From an uncultured Alphaproteobacteria bacterium (GTDB lineage Bacteria; Pseudomonadota; Alphaproteobacteria; Rs-D84): a DNA stretch of 64,000 nucleotides. Both the position numbers and the translations under genes were made by a program. The stretch lies in assembly GCA_944392565.1 (NCBI GenBank), contig CALXWX010000002.1:53853-117852 (forward strand), in the 5' to 3' direction. This document shows, piece by piece, positions 54,161 to 63,372 of the stretch; within the stretch, counting starts at the first letter, position 1; every line of letters starts with the position of its first letter. The notes under the pieces were generated by a model. The model saw only the letters and a list, made by a program, of their open reading frames with translations, made no database searches and had not been told where the DNA came from.

Positions 54161-55328
54161 TTGTTTTCGATGCCCCCGTTGGTATTTGCAATAATTGTTT
54201 CGGGAATATTAAATCTGGGTTTTCAATATTATTGCGTTCTGCAATTATACTGAACAAAACACCACGCCGCAGAAAGTTGCGCGCAATAATCCACAGACAA
54301 TCCCCACGCCGAACTGTATAATACGTGTCATCATCACCCGTCATTTTCGGCATTACAAATTCATGCGAAATTTGGGCAATTGTGCGTCCATCGCCGTCAT
54401 GCAAGCGCACTGTCAATTTGTATTCTTTGCCTGATTCTAATTGACCAACATCCGCCCCCAATCCAAAATGTTTATAATCAGACACGCGCGCAAACCCCAG
54501 ATATTCATCATTTAATGACAAAGATACCCGCAAACGCGGCAATGCGTCCCCGGACACAACGATACGACCTGTATCCAGATAGTCGATTTTTGACACAACC
54601 AAATCACCATCTGTCAATAATGTCGGGGCTTGTAATAAAGTGCTGCCGTCTTTGGTCATCAATAAAGAAACTGAATTTTTATATCCCTTTGGCGATATAT
54701 AAACAAAGACATTTTCTTCAGATTTCATTTCCGGATTAACCCCGATTAACGAAATTGTATAATTTCCCGCATCCAGTGCGCGCGATGGCGAATACACAAA
54801 TTCACCATTGGCATCTGTCCGTTCTGTTGCAACAATTTCATCATTTATTAATACGGATATATTTTTGTCCGCCATCCAGCGTCCCGCGATAACAATATTG
54901 CCATTCGGTTCAATACGCACAATATCAAACAATGGCGCAAACGGTTCTATTTCTTTTTTCACTGGTGCGGCTTCGATTTTTTCTGACGCCTGTTCTGTAA
55001 CCACCGTCACGGGTGTTGCACTGGTACGAACGAACGCGACCCATACCGCCACCAATATAACCAATACAGCACACAAAATAGGGAACCAGTATGCAGACAC
55101 ACCGCCACGCCGCGCATTTGTTTCAACCGTCGCAACGACATCTGATGCCGCGTCATCTTTCTTTGGCGCAGGTCTGGCAAATATATTCAATGTTTTTAAA
55201 AAGCGCCGCGCAAAATTGCGTCTATTTTCCATCCAATCATTTTGTTGGGCAATTGCGCTGTCTATCAAATCATCTGTTGAACGCTTTGTTTTACCCATAT
55301 TTGTTGCCTTGTTATTATTCTTGCTCAT
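54153..55328 (-). CDS. single-TM protein with Ig-like domains and LysM
   Basis: 391 residues: cytoplasmic N-terminal part, transmembrane helix at about 80-100, two Ig-like/Big-type beta domains (GNIVIAGRWMADKNISVLIN; GRIVVSGDALPRLRVSLSLN), and a C-terminal LysM (YYTVRRGDCLWIIARNFL ... IFPKQLLQIP). LysM binds glycan strands, so it is a cell-wall-bound inner-membrane protein, comparable to alphaproteobacterial LysM/Ig proteins. AGGAGA precedes the ATG. Downstream radical SAM gene overlaps it. Confidence 0.85.
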   Translation of the reverse strand: MSKNNNKATNMGKTKRSTDDLIDSAIAQQNDWMENRRNFARRFLKTLNIFARPAPKKDDAASDVVATVETNARRGGVSAYWFPILCAVLVILVAVWVAFVRTSATPVTVVTEQASEKIEAAPVKKEIEPFAPLFDIVRIEPNGNIVIAGRWMADKNISVLINDEIVATERTDANGEFVYSPSRALDAGNYTISLIGVNPEMKSEENVFVYISPKGYKNSVSLLMTKDGSTLLQAPTLLTDGDLVVSKIDYLDTGRIVVSGDALPRLRVSLSLNDEYLGFARVSDYKHFGLGADVGQLESGKEYKLTVRLHDGDGRTIAQISHEFVMPKMTGDDDTYYTVRRGDCLWIIARNFLRRGVLFSIIAERNNIENPDLIFPKQLLQIPTGASKTNG

Positions 55329-55444
55329 AATGCATTTCTCCTGCGCAATAATATAGTTTAAAGTTTGGACAAATTATTGCAAAAATAATTTCTTTGTCAA
55401 CTTATTTATGATATAATATTACAGTTAAAAAGCGAAGGATTCAC

Positions 55445-56524
55445 ATGAAAAAGATAGGGATTATGACAACCGGTGGCGACTGTTCCGGGCTAAACACCGT
55501 AATACAGCGTATCTACCGTGGTGCAACATTGCGTGGATGGCATGTTATCGGCATCCTGGATGGCACAGATGGACTATGCACCACACCACCACGGGTTATT
55601 GAATTCGATAACGAAACATTGCCAATCGAATGCGCCCGCATGGCTGGCAGCTTTCTGCACAATGGTCATGCCCAGGCACTAAATTTTGAAACCGCCGCAG
55701 AAACAGGTCGTTTAAACGATTTTAACAAACAATTACGCAAATCATTAAATGAATTAAAGTTAGATGCCATTATACTGATTGGCGGCAATGGCAGTATATC
55801 ACTGGCATGGCGAAATCGTGAAATTTATTCTGGGTTACAATTAATATGTATTCCCAAAACCATTGATATGGACATTCCACTGACAGATAAAACAATCGGA
55901 TTTAACACCGCGGTTCAGCAATTAACATCATTTTGTGATCAATTAATGCTAACCGCGCGCAGTCATCATCGCTGGTTTGTGGTTCAAACAATGGGGCGTG
56001 AATGTGGACAACTGGCATTAAATGCCGGCATTGCGATTGGTGCAACTGCAATATTAATTCCAGAAATAAAGTTTAATGTGGATTCCATGATTGCACACAT
56101 AAAAAATGCGCCACGCGATTACGGCATTATACTGGTATCCGAAGGAATATCTTTGCGCGGACATTCTGGGAAACCAGCAGATATTATATCACGCAAATTA
56201 ACCGCATCTGGAATTGTTAACAGAACCGCATTTCCCGAACATACACAACGCGTTGGGGACACAACCGCCGCCGACAGAATATTGGCTGCCCGATTTGCCG
56301 ATTGCGCATTAAATGCGATTGCAAACAATGAAACATATGTAATGACCGCCGTTAATAATTGCGAATGCAAAACCGTCAGTCTGGCTGATTTTTTTGCCGC
56401 CGGCTATGTTTCTGCCGATCCAAACATCCCAGACCTGCAAACATCTGATGCATATGTATCCCCAGATGATCCATTACTGGACATTGCAACAGACATGGGT
56501 ATTTACATTGGTGAAACCAAATAA
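55445..56524 (+). CDS. 6-phosphofructokinase family protein with atypical nucleotide site
   Basis: 359 residues. TGGDCSGLN binds phosphate; the active site reads PKTIDMDIPLTD with catalytic Asp-127 and Asp-129 equivalents, and MGRECG binds fructose 6-phosphate. At the ATP/PPi site the usual GGDG(S) is GGNGS, so Asp-103 (E. coli numbering) is Asn. The Lys of PKTID is typical of PPi-type enzymes while Gly-104 is typical of ATP-type. The phosphoryl donor is therefore uncertain. GAAGGA precedes the ATG. gpmI is convergent. Confidence 0.85.
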   Translation: MKKIGIMTTGGDCSGLNTVIQRIYRGATLRGWHVIGILDGTDGLCTTPPRVIEFDNETLPIECARMAGSFLHNGHAQALNFETAAETGRLNDFNKQLRKSLNELKLDAIILIGGNGSISLAWRNREIYSGLQLICIPKTIDMDIPLTDKTIGFNTAVQQLTSFCDQLMLTARSHHRWFVVQTMGRECGQLALNAGIAIGATAILIPEIKFNVDSMIAHIKNAPRDYGIILVSEGISLRGHSGKPADIISRKLTASGIVNRTAFPEHTQRVGDTTAADRILAARFADCALNAIANNETYVMTAVNNCECKTVSLADFFAAGYVSADPNIPDLQTSDAYVSPDDPLLDIATDMGIYIGETK

Positions 56525-56527
56525 AAA

Positions 56528-56550
56528 ATCCCCAGAATGGGGATTTTTTT
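56528..56550. terminator. bidirectional terminator
   Basis: ATCCCC AGAAT GGGGAT with T runs on both sides, shared by the convergent phosphofructokinase and gpmI genes. Confidence 0.8.
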
Positions 56551-58022
56551 TAAATCAGACTGTGTCCTGTCATATCCGATGGTTGTGCAATCCCCAGCAA
56601 TTTTAACATTGTTGGCGCAATATCTGCCAATCCACCATTTTGCACAGTATACTTTTCATTTGAAACAACAATCAAATTTACCGGATTTGTTGTGTGCGCT
56701 GTCCATGGAATATTATTTACTTCATCCCACATCTTTTCTGCATTTCCATGATCCGCAGTAATTAATATTGTTCCACCTAAATCCAAGACCGCCGGCACCA
56801 AACGCGATAATTGCGAATCCAAGAATTCCATTGCACGCACTGCGGCGGCTTCATTTCCTGTATGTCCAACCATATCCCCATTTGCATAATTCAGTATTAC
56901 AACATCAAACTGCGATAATTTTGACAATAACGCATCTGTGATTTCTTGCGCCGACATTTCTGGCTTTAAATCAAATGTTGCAACATCAGGCGATGGAATC
57001 AGAACTTTTTCTTCACCATCAAAATCAATATTGCGTTCCGCATCAAAGAAATATGTAACATGATTATACTTTTCTGTTTCCGCAATACGCAATTGCGATT
57101 TGCCATTCGCCACCAAAACATCACCCAAAGTATTTAAAACCGGCACATCTGGCAACAGGGCGGGGCATAATTCATTCAGTCCTTCGCCATATTGAGAAAA
57201 GCATAACATAACCGCCCCCGTTGGCAATACGGCACGAACAATTTGCCGCGCCCGATCACTGCGATAATTACCGAACAAGAACCCATCTTTATCTGTTATT
57301 GGCACATCGCCATTTATAACTGTTGGCTTTATAAATTCATCTGTTTCGCCACGCGCATAGGCATCTGCCAATGCCGCATCAATTGTTGGTGCAACAAATT
57401 CAGATTGCGCGCGCGCAATTGCATTCACCGCCAATTCTGTCCTGTCCATGTTTTTATTTCTGTCCATTGAATAATATCGTCCAGACAGTGTTCCAAAGAA
57501 CGCACGCCCATCTGCAAAATATTGCGCCAACGCTTCACGAATTATTTCGATATATCGCGGTGCAGATTTTTGTGGTGTATCCCGTCCATCTGCAATAAAA
57601 TGTATGCATAATTTTAATCCTGCATCCAACACACGACGCGCGATAACCATCATATCACGCACATCAGAATGCACACGACCATCTGACATCAACCCCGCCA
57701 AATGAACAATGCCGCCACGCGCCCGAACCGCATCAATAAAATCACGCAATGCCGCGTTTTTATCCCAATCTTCTATTTGAAACCGGCGCAAGAATTGATT
57801 CACAACGCGACCCGCCCCAATAGTGATATGTCCAACCTCTGAATTTCCCATGGTTCCATCAGGCAACCCAACCGCCGGACCACTGGCGTCCAACTGTGAA
57901 TGCGGATATTTTTCCAACAATTCATTAAAAAACGGCATCTTTGCTTCGACAACCGCATTATGCTGTGCGCTTTGCCCAATGCCAACACCATCCATAATAC
58001 ATAAAACAACTGGTTTCGTCAT
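56550..58022 (-). CDS. gpmI: 2,3-bisphosphoglycerate-independent phosphoglycerate mutase
   Basis: 490 residues (usual about 510). The catalytic Ser lies in GNSEVGH near residue 60; CIMDGVGIG and ITADHGNAE are Mn2+-binding motifs of the alkaline-phosphatase-like fold. GGGGGAAA precedes the ATG. With the phosphofructokinase next to it this is a glycolytic pair. Confidence 0.95.
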   Translation of the reverse strand: MTKPVVLCIMDGVGIGQSAQHNAVVEAKMPFFNELLEKYPHSQLDASGPAVGLPDGTMGNSEVGHITIGAGRVVNQFLRRFQIEDWDKNAALRDFIDAVRARGGIVHLAGLMSDGRVHSDVRDMMVIARRVLDAGLKLCIHFIADGRDTPQKSAPRYIEIIREALAQYFADGRAFFGTLSGRYYSMDRNKNMDRTELAVNAIARAQSEFVAPTIDAALADAYARGETDEFIKPTVINGDVPITDKDGFLFGNYRSDRARQIVRAVLPTGAVMLCFSQYGEGLNELCPALLPDVPVLNTLGDVLVANGKSQLRIAETEKYNHVTYFFDAERNIDFDGEEKVLIPSPDVATFDLKPEMSAQEITDALLSKLSQFDVVILNYANGDMVGHTGNEAAAVRAMEFLDSQLSRLVPAVLDLGGTILITADHGNAEKMWDEVNNIPWTAHTTNPVNLIVVSNEKYTVQNGGLADIAPTMLKLLGIAQPSDMTGHSLI

Positions 58023-58158
58023 ATTTTCCCCCTAAGAAACTTGTTCGGCACTGAATTTATCACAACAGTTTTTTGATTGCAAAAGAAAAAGAAAAATTGT
58101 ATAAATAGATTATATTTTTAGGAAGTATTTCATAATTATAACAGCGAGATAAGAAACC

Positions 58159-58575
58159 ATGAGTGGAAAACCATTTACCCCAACAGCCGTTGACGAACAC
58201 ATTGGTCAGCGCGTACAATTGCGCCGCGTAATGATGGGGCTGTCGCAAAAAGACCTGGCAAAAATTTGTGGCGTTACATTTCAACAAATTCAAAAATATG
58301 AAAGTGCCGGCAATCGGATTTCTGCATCACGATTGTTTGAATTAAGCACCGCATTGGAAACGCCAATAAATTTCTTTTTCCAGGGGTTACCAGGCTATAT
58401 GCCTGAACCAAACCGCAGTGGTCGCATTCACACCCGTGTATCTGAACAGAAACCAAATGATCCATTGGCAAAAAATGAATCGCTGCAATTAATAAATTTA
58501 TATTGGAAATTACCAAACGACGACCAGCGTCAAATGATAATGAAAATGCTAAAAACCCTGACCGGAACAGACTAG
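58159..58575 (+). CDS. XRE-family transcriptional regulator
   Basis: 138 residues with one HTH_3 domain at about 17-72 (GQRVQLRRVMMGLSQKDLAK, GVTFQQIQKYESAGNRISASRL). This form with a C-terminal helical extension is common in Alphaproteobacteria. Weak ribosome site (GCGAGATAAG). Followed by a terminator. Confidence 0.85.
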   Translation: MSGKPFTPTAVDEHIGQRVQLRRVMMGLSQKDLAKICGVTFQQIQKYESAGNRISASRLFELSTALETPINFFFQGLPGYMPEPNRSGRIHTRVSEQKPNDPLAKNESLQLINLYWKLPNDDQRQMIMKMLKTLTGTD

Positions 58576-58595
58576 GGTGAAAAAAATTTAAAGAA

Positions 58596-58624
58596 AAAAG
58601 GCGCCGACAGACGCCTTTTTTATT
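58596..58624 (+). terminator. terminator
   Basis: AAGGCG CCGACAGA CGCCTT followed by TTTTTATTATTTTC. Confidence 0.75.
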
Positions 58625-58644
58625 ATTTTCTCTATTTACTTCTC

Positions 58645-59055
58645 AACACCACTATAAATGTAGATACGAAAGTTCAAAATGTAATGGACAGTGTCAAAGA
58701 AGAACTTGACTTTCAATTAATGGATCTGTGTGAATCCACATATGAAGGTTATTGGCCGTCCCCAGATGATAATAGGTTCGATATAAATACTACTACCTTG
58801 CAACAAGCTTTCTATTCCGGTGTTTATGGTGGTAATCAAAATACTGATGAAAAATCTTGGGGTATTTGTGTACCAAATAATACAAAAGTAGCTTGCGAAA
58901 ATTATAACGACTCTGATAAAGATCCTGTCGCATCCTATAACCAAACACTAGACCAATGCGAGTTTACTGATACGTGGTTTAGCGCAAAATGTTCATTATT
59001 AGGTGGATATTTTGAAAACAGTGTATGCTATACACCACCACAAAGTAATAATTAA
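58645..59055 (+). pseudogene. duplicated C-terminal tail of the secreted protein at 60790-63312
   Basis: The open frame encodes a protein matching the last about 135 residues of the large Cys protein 2 kb away on the other strand, at roughly 70% DNA identity by eye (shared DPVASYNQTLDQC, YSGV(Y/F)GG, LMDLCES). The match starts at 58645, upstream of the first ATG (58684), in line with a 5'-truncated copy. It lies right after a terminator. Whether it is expressed as a 124-residue peptide from 58684 is unknown. Confidence 0.75.
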
Positions 59056-59067
59056 AACAGGTTTATT

Positions 59068-59282
59068 ATGAAGAAAATTTTAATATTTTTACTGGTTGTT
59101 GGATGTATCATTCCATTTCGCGCCAATGCAATTAATACAGACAAATATTGCCATGCTGCCCCACACACCATTGTAATTGCGAGTGAAACGAAGCAATCCA
59201 GTCAATTATGCCCGCACGCAAACGCGTGCGGCAACTATTTACACTGTATCGCCACGGTCACTGCGTTCCCTCGCGATGAATC
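59068..59282 (+). pseudogene. N-terminal fragment of a secreted protein disrupted by a palindromic repeat
   Basis: About 30 codons look genuine: signal peptide MKKILIFLLVVGCIIPFRANA followed by INTDKYCHAA, with a GGTTTATTATG start. From about 59174 the frame runs into an inverted-repeat element and then the 75-bp tandem repeats, ending as 82 codons. The rest of the gene is missing. Confidence 0.55.
59174..59280. repeat. dispersed palindromic element
   Basis: Arms ATTGCGAGTGAAACGAAGCAATCCAG-like and TCGCGATGA-like face each other around a perfect CCGCACGC/GCGTGCGG inner hairpin. The ATTGCGAG...GCAATCCAG motif is a common repetitive palindrome in many bacterial genomes, in style like rickettsial palindromic elements inserted into coding sequence. 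Confidence 0.65.
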
Positions 59283-59283
59283 C

Positions 59284-59508
59284 GAGTATGTGAAAACAAG
59301 CGGCAGCGCAGTTTGAACAAATACGAGGATACCCGCAGGCGCAAGCCGAGGGAATAAAGAGTATGTGAAAACAAGCGGCAGCGCAGTTTGAACAAATACG
59401 AGGATACCCGCAAGCGTAAGCCGAGGGAATAAAGAGTATGTGAAAACAAGCGGCAGCGCAGTTTGAACAAATACGAGGATACGCACAGGGTACGCAGTAC
59501 CCGAGCGA
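59284..59508. repeat. three tandem 75-bp direct repeats
   Basis: Units start at 59284, 59359 and 59434 (GAGTATGTGAAAACAAGCGG...), nearly identical; the last loses the end of the unit. The minus-strand reading encodes a hydrophobic repeat with ICSNCAAACFHIL. No CRISPR logic: no unique spacers. Confidence 0.9.
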
Positions 59509-59552
59509 CACATTAATAGAACACAATAAAAAAATAAAGCACCATACCCAGT

Positions 59553-59590
59553 TCCCCTCTATGGAGGGGTGCCGCGCAGCGGCGGGGTGG
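59553..59590. repeat. REP-like GC-rich hairpin element
   Basis: CCCCTCTATGGAGGGG followed by GCCGCGCAGCGGC, two adjacent hairpins ending at the stop codon of the next minus-strand gene. The CCCCTCxxTGGAGGGG theme is a widespread intergenic repeat. Confidence 0.6.
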
Positions 59591-59591
59591 T

Positions 59592-60776
59592 TCATTCACC
59601 TGATGATTCTGTGTTATCTGATGTCGTTTCCGTCCCCGTTGAAACACCCATGCATTCAAAATATTCTGGACCTCTTTTCGTCCAACATTGATTATCTACT
59701 TCAAAATTTGTATTTCTGGTTTGACCGGGTCCATATTGTAATTCTGTTTTTGTAAAACTTTTTGTGTTTGCACAATATCCAGTAGCTGCGGCATTTTCAT
59801 CGAAAATTTTTCCGATTTCGCATTCCACACAAGTTCCATTTACTGGATTTATCCCAAATCTTTTACTGCTTACACATGGTACACATGTTTTATCTGTTGC
59901 CGAACGAAACGCATAGCCCTTTTCAACACATCTGAACTCATAACAGTTTTCTGTTTCTCTTTTCTTCATAACATGCAGTGTTTCATCAAACCCGGTATCC
60001 CATCCATCGCATGCCATGGCTAATGCGCAAACATTAAAATTAATTTCAACGCAATCATCATTTGCAGCATTCGGTTGATACCCGTCTTTGCATACCAAAA
60101 CTTCTGATGAAGCATCGGCTGGATATACCGCCGCCCATGAAATCATATCTTTCCAGCCCTCGCGTCTGGCACGCACAATCATTCGTCGCGCATATGCACC
60201 ATGCCCACTGGGCAGCCATCGACTGATGGCTAAGATTTCGTCATGCTCTTGACTTTTATGCACGCCACAACTATTACCCAATGCTCTATTAAACATTGTA
60301 ACTTGGTCCTCTATATTTGGACCACTGGCAACTCTTCCTAAACCTTGATATGTTGTTTTGTCCAGCACAGTTGGATCACAAGTTGTAATCGTGTCCGATG
60401 TTGATTTCGCACATTCTGGTCCCGTATATCCTGGCAAGCATAACCATATGCAATTATCAGCCGCCAATGAATATTCTGTCCATGCGTTACCTTTATTTTT
60501 ATTCTTACCCTCGACCTGAACTGGGCAAAATCTTGCGCCGCGGTCATTATGCCCCATTGCGACCAATAATTGAACCGCAAATTCATCGCCCCAATCACGG
60601 GCATTCATATACCGGGCGCCACATCCAACCGTATCGGCGCCAACAGGACCAATGCACGCATTGTTTGCATTCAATTCATGTTCGCCACAAAAACGCATCA
60701 AACCACCGCCCCAGTCAAATGCCACAGCATTAGAACAAAACAACGATAAAGATAATATATAAAACAGCTTTTTCAT
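59592..60776 (-). CDS. secreted Cys-rich protein
   Basis: 394 residues with a signal peptide (MKKLFYILSLSLFCSNAVA). The mature part has about 25 Cys, with CIWLCLPGYTGPEC, VCKDGYQPN, CVEKGYAF, CVPCVSSKRFGIN and CVECEIGKIF, the GYxP/CxxC style of the giant protein at 1-4640. AAAGG precedes the ATG. Thirteen nt after the stop of the gene at 60790. Ends in TGA next to a repeat element. Confidence 0.75.
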   Translation of the reverse strand: MKKLFYILSLSLFCSNAVAFDWGGGLMRFCGEHELNANNACIGPVGADTVGCGARYMNARDWGDEFAVQLLVAMGHNDRGARFCPVQVEGKNKNKGNAWTEYSLAADNCIWLCLPGYTGPECAKSTSDTITTCDPTVLDKTTYQGLGRVASGPNIEDQVTMFNRALGNSCGVHKSQEHDEILAISRWLPSGHGAYARRMIVRARREGWKDMISWAAVYPADASSEVLVCKDGYQPNAANDDCVEINFNVCALAMACDGWDTGFDETLHVMKKRETENCYEFRCVEKGYAFRSATDKTCVPCVSSKRFGINPVNGTCVECEIGKIFDENAAATGYCANTKSFTKTELQYGPGQTRNTNFEVDNQCWTKRGPEYFECMGVSTGTETTSDNTESSGE

Positions 60777-60789
60777 ACTTAACCTTTAA

Positions 60790-63312
60790 TCAATTTGCGG
60801 CAACATAGCATGATCCTTGTTCAAAATATCCATTTAATGCCTCGCACTGAATTTCAAACCACTGATCAGTAAAGTCGCATTGGTCTAGGGTTTGGTTATA
60901 AGAGGCGACAGGGTCTTTATCAGCATCGTTATAGTTTTCGCACGAGATTCTGGTATTATTTTGGACACATTTACCCCAAGAGGTTTGATCTTGACCATTA
61001 TTACCGCCGAAGACACCTGAATAGAAAGCGACTTGCAGTACATTATTGTTATTATTAAAGCCAACATCATCTGGCGCCAACCAGTACCCTTGGTATTCTG
61101 ATTCACATAAATCCATTAGTTGGTAATCCAGCTCTTCTTTAATATCTTCTATAACTTGGTTAACCTTTGTCCCTACATTAATTGTACTGTTGCCATTACC
61201 ATTCAAATCATCCCCCAAAGTTTCCGTCATACAATTTTGTTCAGCAAACAGCTTCACTTTATTCGACAGTTCATCCGCCGACATCAATGCACAATTAAAT
61301 GGATATCCACGATTGCCAGATGTTGGCGTACATAATTCCTGTAAATAATTATCCAGTGCGGTTTCACATCCTTCGGCAATACGCACAGTATCAACAGTGT
61401 CAACAAAATTCAACAATGCCGTCAAACCACACCGATCATTTGCGTTACCCTGACTGTTACCAGTCGTTAAGCGCCCGTTGCCATCGAATTTACAATTTGT
61501 TGTATCACCATACAATGATGCACATGCGATAACCTGGTCTTTGCACATTTCACGGGCGGCGGCGGCACTGATTGCGCCGGCATATTGCGATGTTGTTGTA
61601 TCCATATCTTTCAATTGCCCCGATTGCGTATCATAGCATTCTGCCATTGTGCTGACGCACGACATTTTAACTTCTTCGATTTTTTCATCTTGCGCCTGGG
61701 CAATTTCGATAATTGCCTGGCGTTTGAATTCATCCCACACAATATCAGACAAATCACGACATGTATCCAATGCACTTTCTGCATATATGCGTTTAGAATT
61801 CAAGAATTTATTAAAGTCTGCATTTGATCCGATTATATCATCCGCTTCACCTTCTTCACTGGAAGTAGAAAGCCCCGGTAATTTAATTAAATTCACCGCC
61901 TCAAACAACCGCGGCGAATATATCGGTTCACCCGTTGTTGAATTAAAATACGCCCCCGTATAATCCAAACATTTTTCATAATTTGGACCACACGCCATAT
62001 CACCTAATATTGCGGTACGAACCGCCGTAATACATTCATTAACATCCGCAGAATTATGCGCGCGATATTCTTCCAATCTGGCTTCGCGCAGATATTTTTC
62101 AGCAGTACGAACTGTATTTTTTAATGTTTCTGTCTGGGCATCAACGCGTTTTTGATATGTATTACAATCCTGGGTAATCATAATGCTGTACGCACTGCGC
62201 GCCATGGTTAAAACAGCCTCGTTCTCGCAAGAACCTGCAATCAGTTCCAGACACTGCGCATTTACCTGGTTATATAATTCTTGTCCTTCTAATGATGCCA
62301 AATCGACACCTGTATCTTGTGTATCAAATATCGACGAACCTGTATTTGACCAAATATCATCCAAATCAGATGTAAAATCAACCGACAATATTCCTAATGA
62401 TGTACTGTCATTATTTGTGCTGGTACTGCTGCTGGACGATGTTGACCGCCCCGCCAATAAATCATCAATTTCTGACAACATTTGCGCCGCGGCACTGGTA
62501 TCTCTTTTAATTGCCGCTTCACCTTCGGTTGCGCTATACATTGCTGAAACTTCTTCGGCACTTAATTCCACTGCCGCCAAATTATTATCTTCAAACTGTG
62601 CCAACATAGTCAGCGCCTGGTCAATTGCATTCTCTGTATTACGAATGTCCGTATATTTCGCACTGCAAATACATCTGCGATATGTATCATTGGCATTTGC
62701 ACAGAATTGATCCATGCATGTTGCATATGCTTCGCGACATGCGGCATAGCCACCGCCAATTTTTGAAATATCATCAAAAACCGCGGTTGCACGCGCCATT
62801 GACGAACGCGATGCGCCAACCACAGACTGATTTGACGCCGCGCGTGCTGTACTGGCGGGATTATGCGTTGCGTTGCGCACAACATTTGACGATGCCGCGC
62901 GCGATGTTGTCGCACTGCGCGCCGCATTATTTCCACCAACAACTGTCTGGCGAATTGTACCACTGCGTGCCGTTGTTGGGGTATTCCGAACAACCGGCTG
63001 GGCAACCGCGCTGCGTGAAACATTTGATGTATTCGTTGTCGTGCGACGCACCGAACTGCGCGCCACCGTATCACCAGACGCACGTCCCGTCGCGCCCGCA
63101 CCATTTGCCACAGACGAATTTTTTGATTGGACATCCGCACCTGCAGACACACGCACCACACGATTTGAATCACTGCGTGGGGACGCAGAAACATTCACGA
63201 CATTTGTTGCCGAACGCGGACTGGGGGTTGTATCCGCATTCGCCACACCCGCCACCAATGCCGCCGCACAAAAGCAGAAAAATTTATAAAAATTTTTGAC
63301 GAAAATATTCAA
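60790..63312 (-). CDS. large secreted Cys-motif protein (CX6CX4C family)
   Basis: 840 residues. The TTG start at 63312 is chosen because the signal peptide (KNFYKFFCFCAAALVAGVANA) begins there and AGAGAG stands upstream; no ATG exists nearby. Residues 30-160 are Ser/Arg/Thr/Ala-rich low complexity with ARSxxxR-type repeats. Then CREAYATCMDQFC (C-x6-C-x4-C) as in the protein at 20696, followed by several Cys-paired helical segments. The last 135 residues recur in the fragment at 58645. Probably exported and disulfide-bonded; function unknown. Ends in TGA. Confidence 0.75.
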   Translation of the reverse strand: MNIFVKNFYKFFCFCAAALVAGVANADTTPSPRSATNVVNVSASPRSDSNRVVRVSAGADVQSKNSSVANGAGATGRASGDTVARSSVRRTTTNTSNVSRSAVAQPVVRNTPTTARSGTIRQTVVGGNNAARSATTSRAASSNVVRNATHNPASTARAASNQSVVGASRSSMARATAVFDDISKIGGGYAACREAYATCMDQFCANANDTYRRCICSAKYTDIRNTENAIDQALTMLAQFEDNNLAAVELSAEEVSAMYSATEGEAAIKRDTSAAAQMLSEIDDLLAGRSTSSSSSTSTNNDSTSLGILSVDFTSDLDDIWSNTGSSIFDTQDTGVDLASLEGQELYNQVNAQCLELIAGSCENEAVLTMARSAYSIMITQDCNTYQKRVDAQTETLKNTVRTAEKYLREARLEEYRAHNSADVNECITAVRTAILGDMACGPNYEKCLDYTGAYFNSTTGEPIYSPRLFEAVNLIKLPGLSTSSEEGEADDIIGSNADFNKFLNSKRIYAESALDTCRDLSDIVWDEFKRQAIIEIAQAQDEKIEEVKMSCVSTMAECYDTQSGQLKDMDTTTSQYAGAISAAAAREMCKDQVIACASLYGDTTNCKFDGNGRLTTGNSQGNANDRCGLTALLNFVDTVDTVRIAEGCETALDNYLQELCTPTSGNRGYPFNCALMSADELSNKVKLFAEQNCMTETLGDDLNGNGNSTINVGTKVNQVIEDIKEELDYQLMDLCESEYQGYWLAPDDVGFNNNNNVLQVAFYSGVFGGNNGQDQTSWGKCVQNNTRISCENYNDADKDPVASYNQTLDQCDFTDQWFEIQCEALNGYFEQGSCYVAAN

Positions 63313-63372
63313 ACTTTACATCTCTCTGATTTATATTTTACCACTTTTGGCAAAGTTTAATCAACAATGAAT

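Noticed and set aside
59284..59508. CRISPR array
   Set aside because: Units are contiguous 75-bp copies without unique spacers and no cas genes are present.
62625..63299. 224-codon plus-strand frame opposite the large secreted gene
   Set aside because: His/Pro-rich shadow of the Ser/Arg low-complexity region; no ribosome site.
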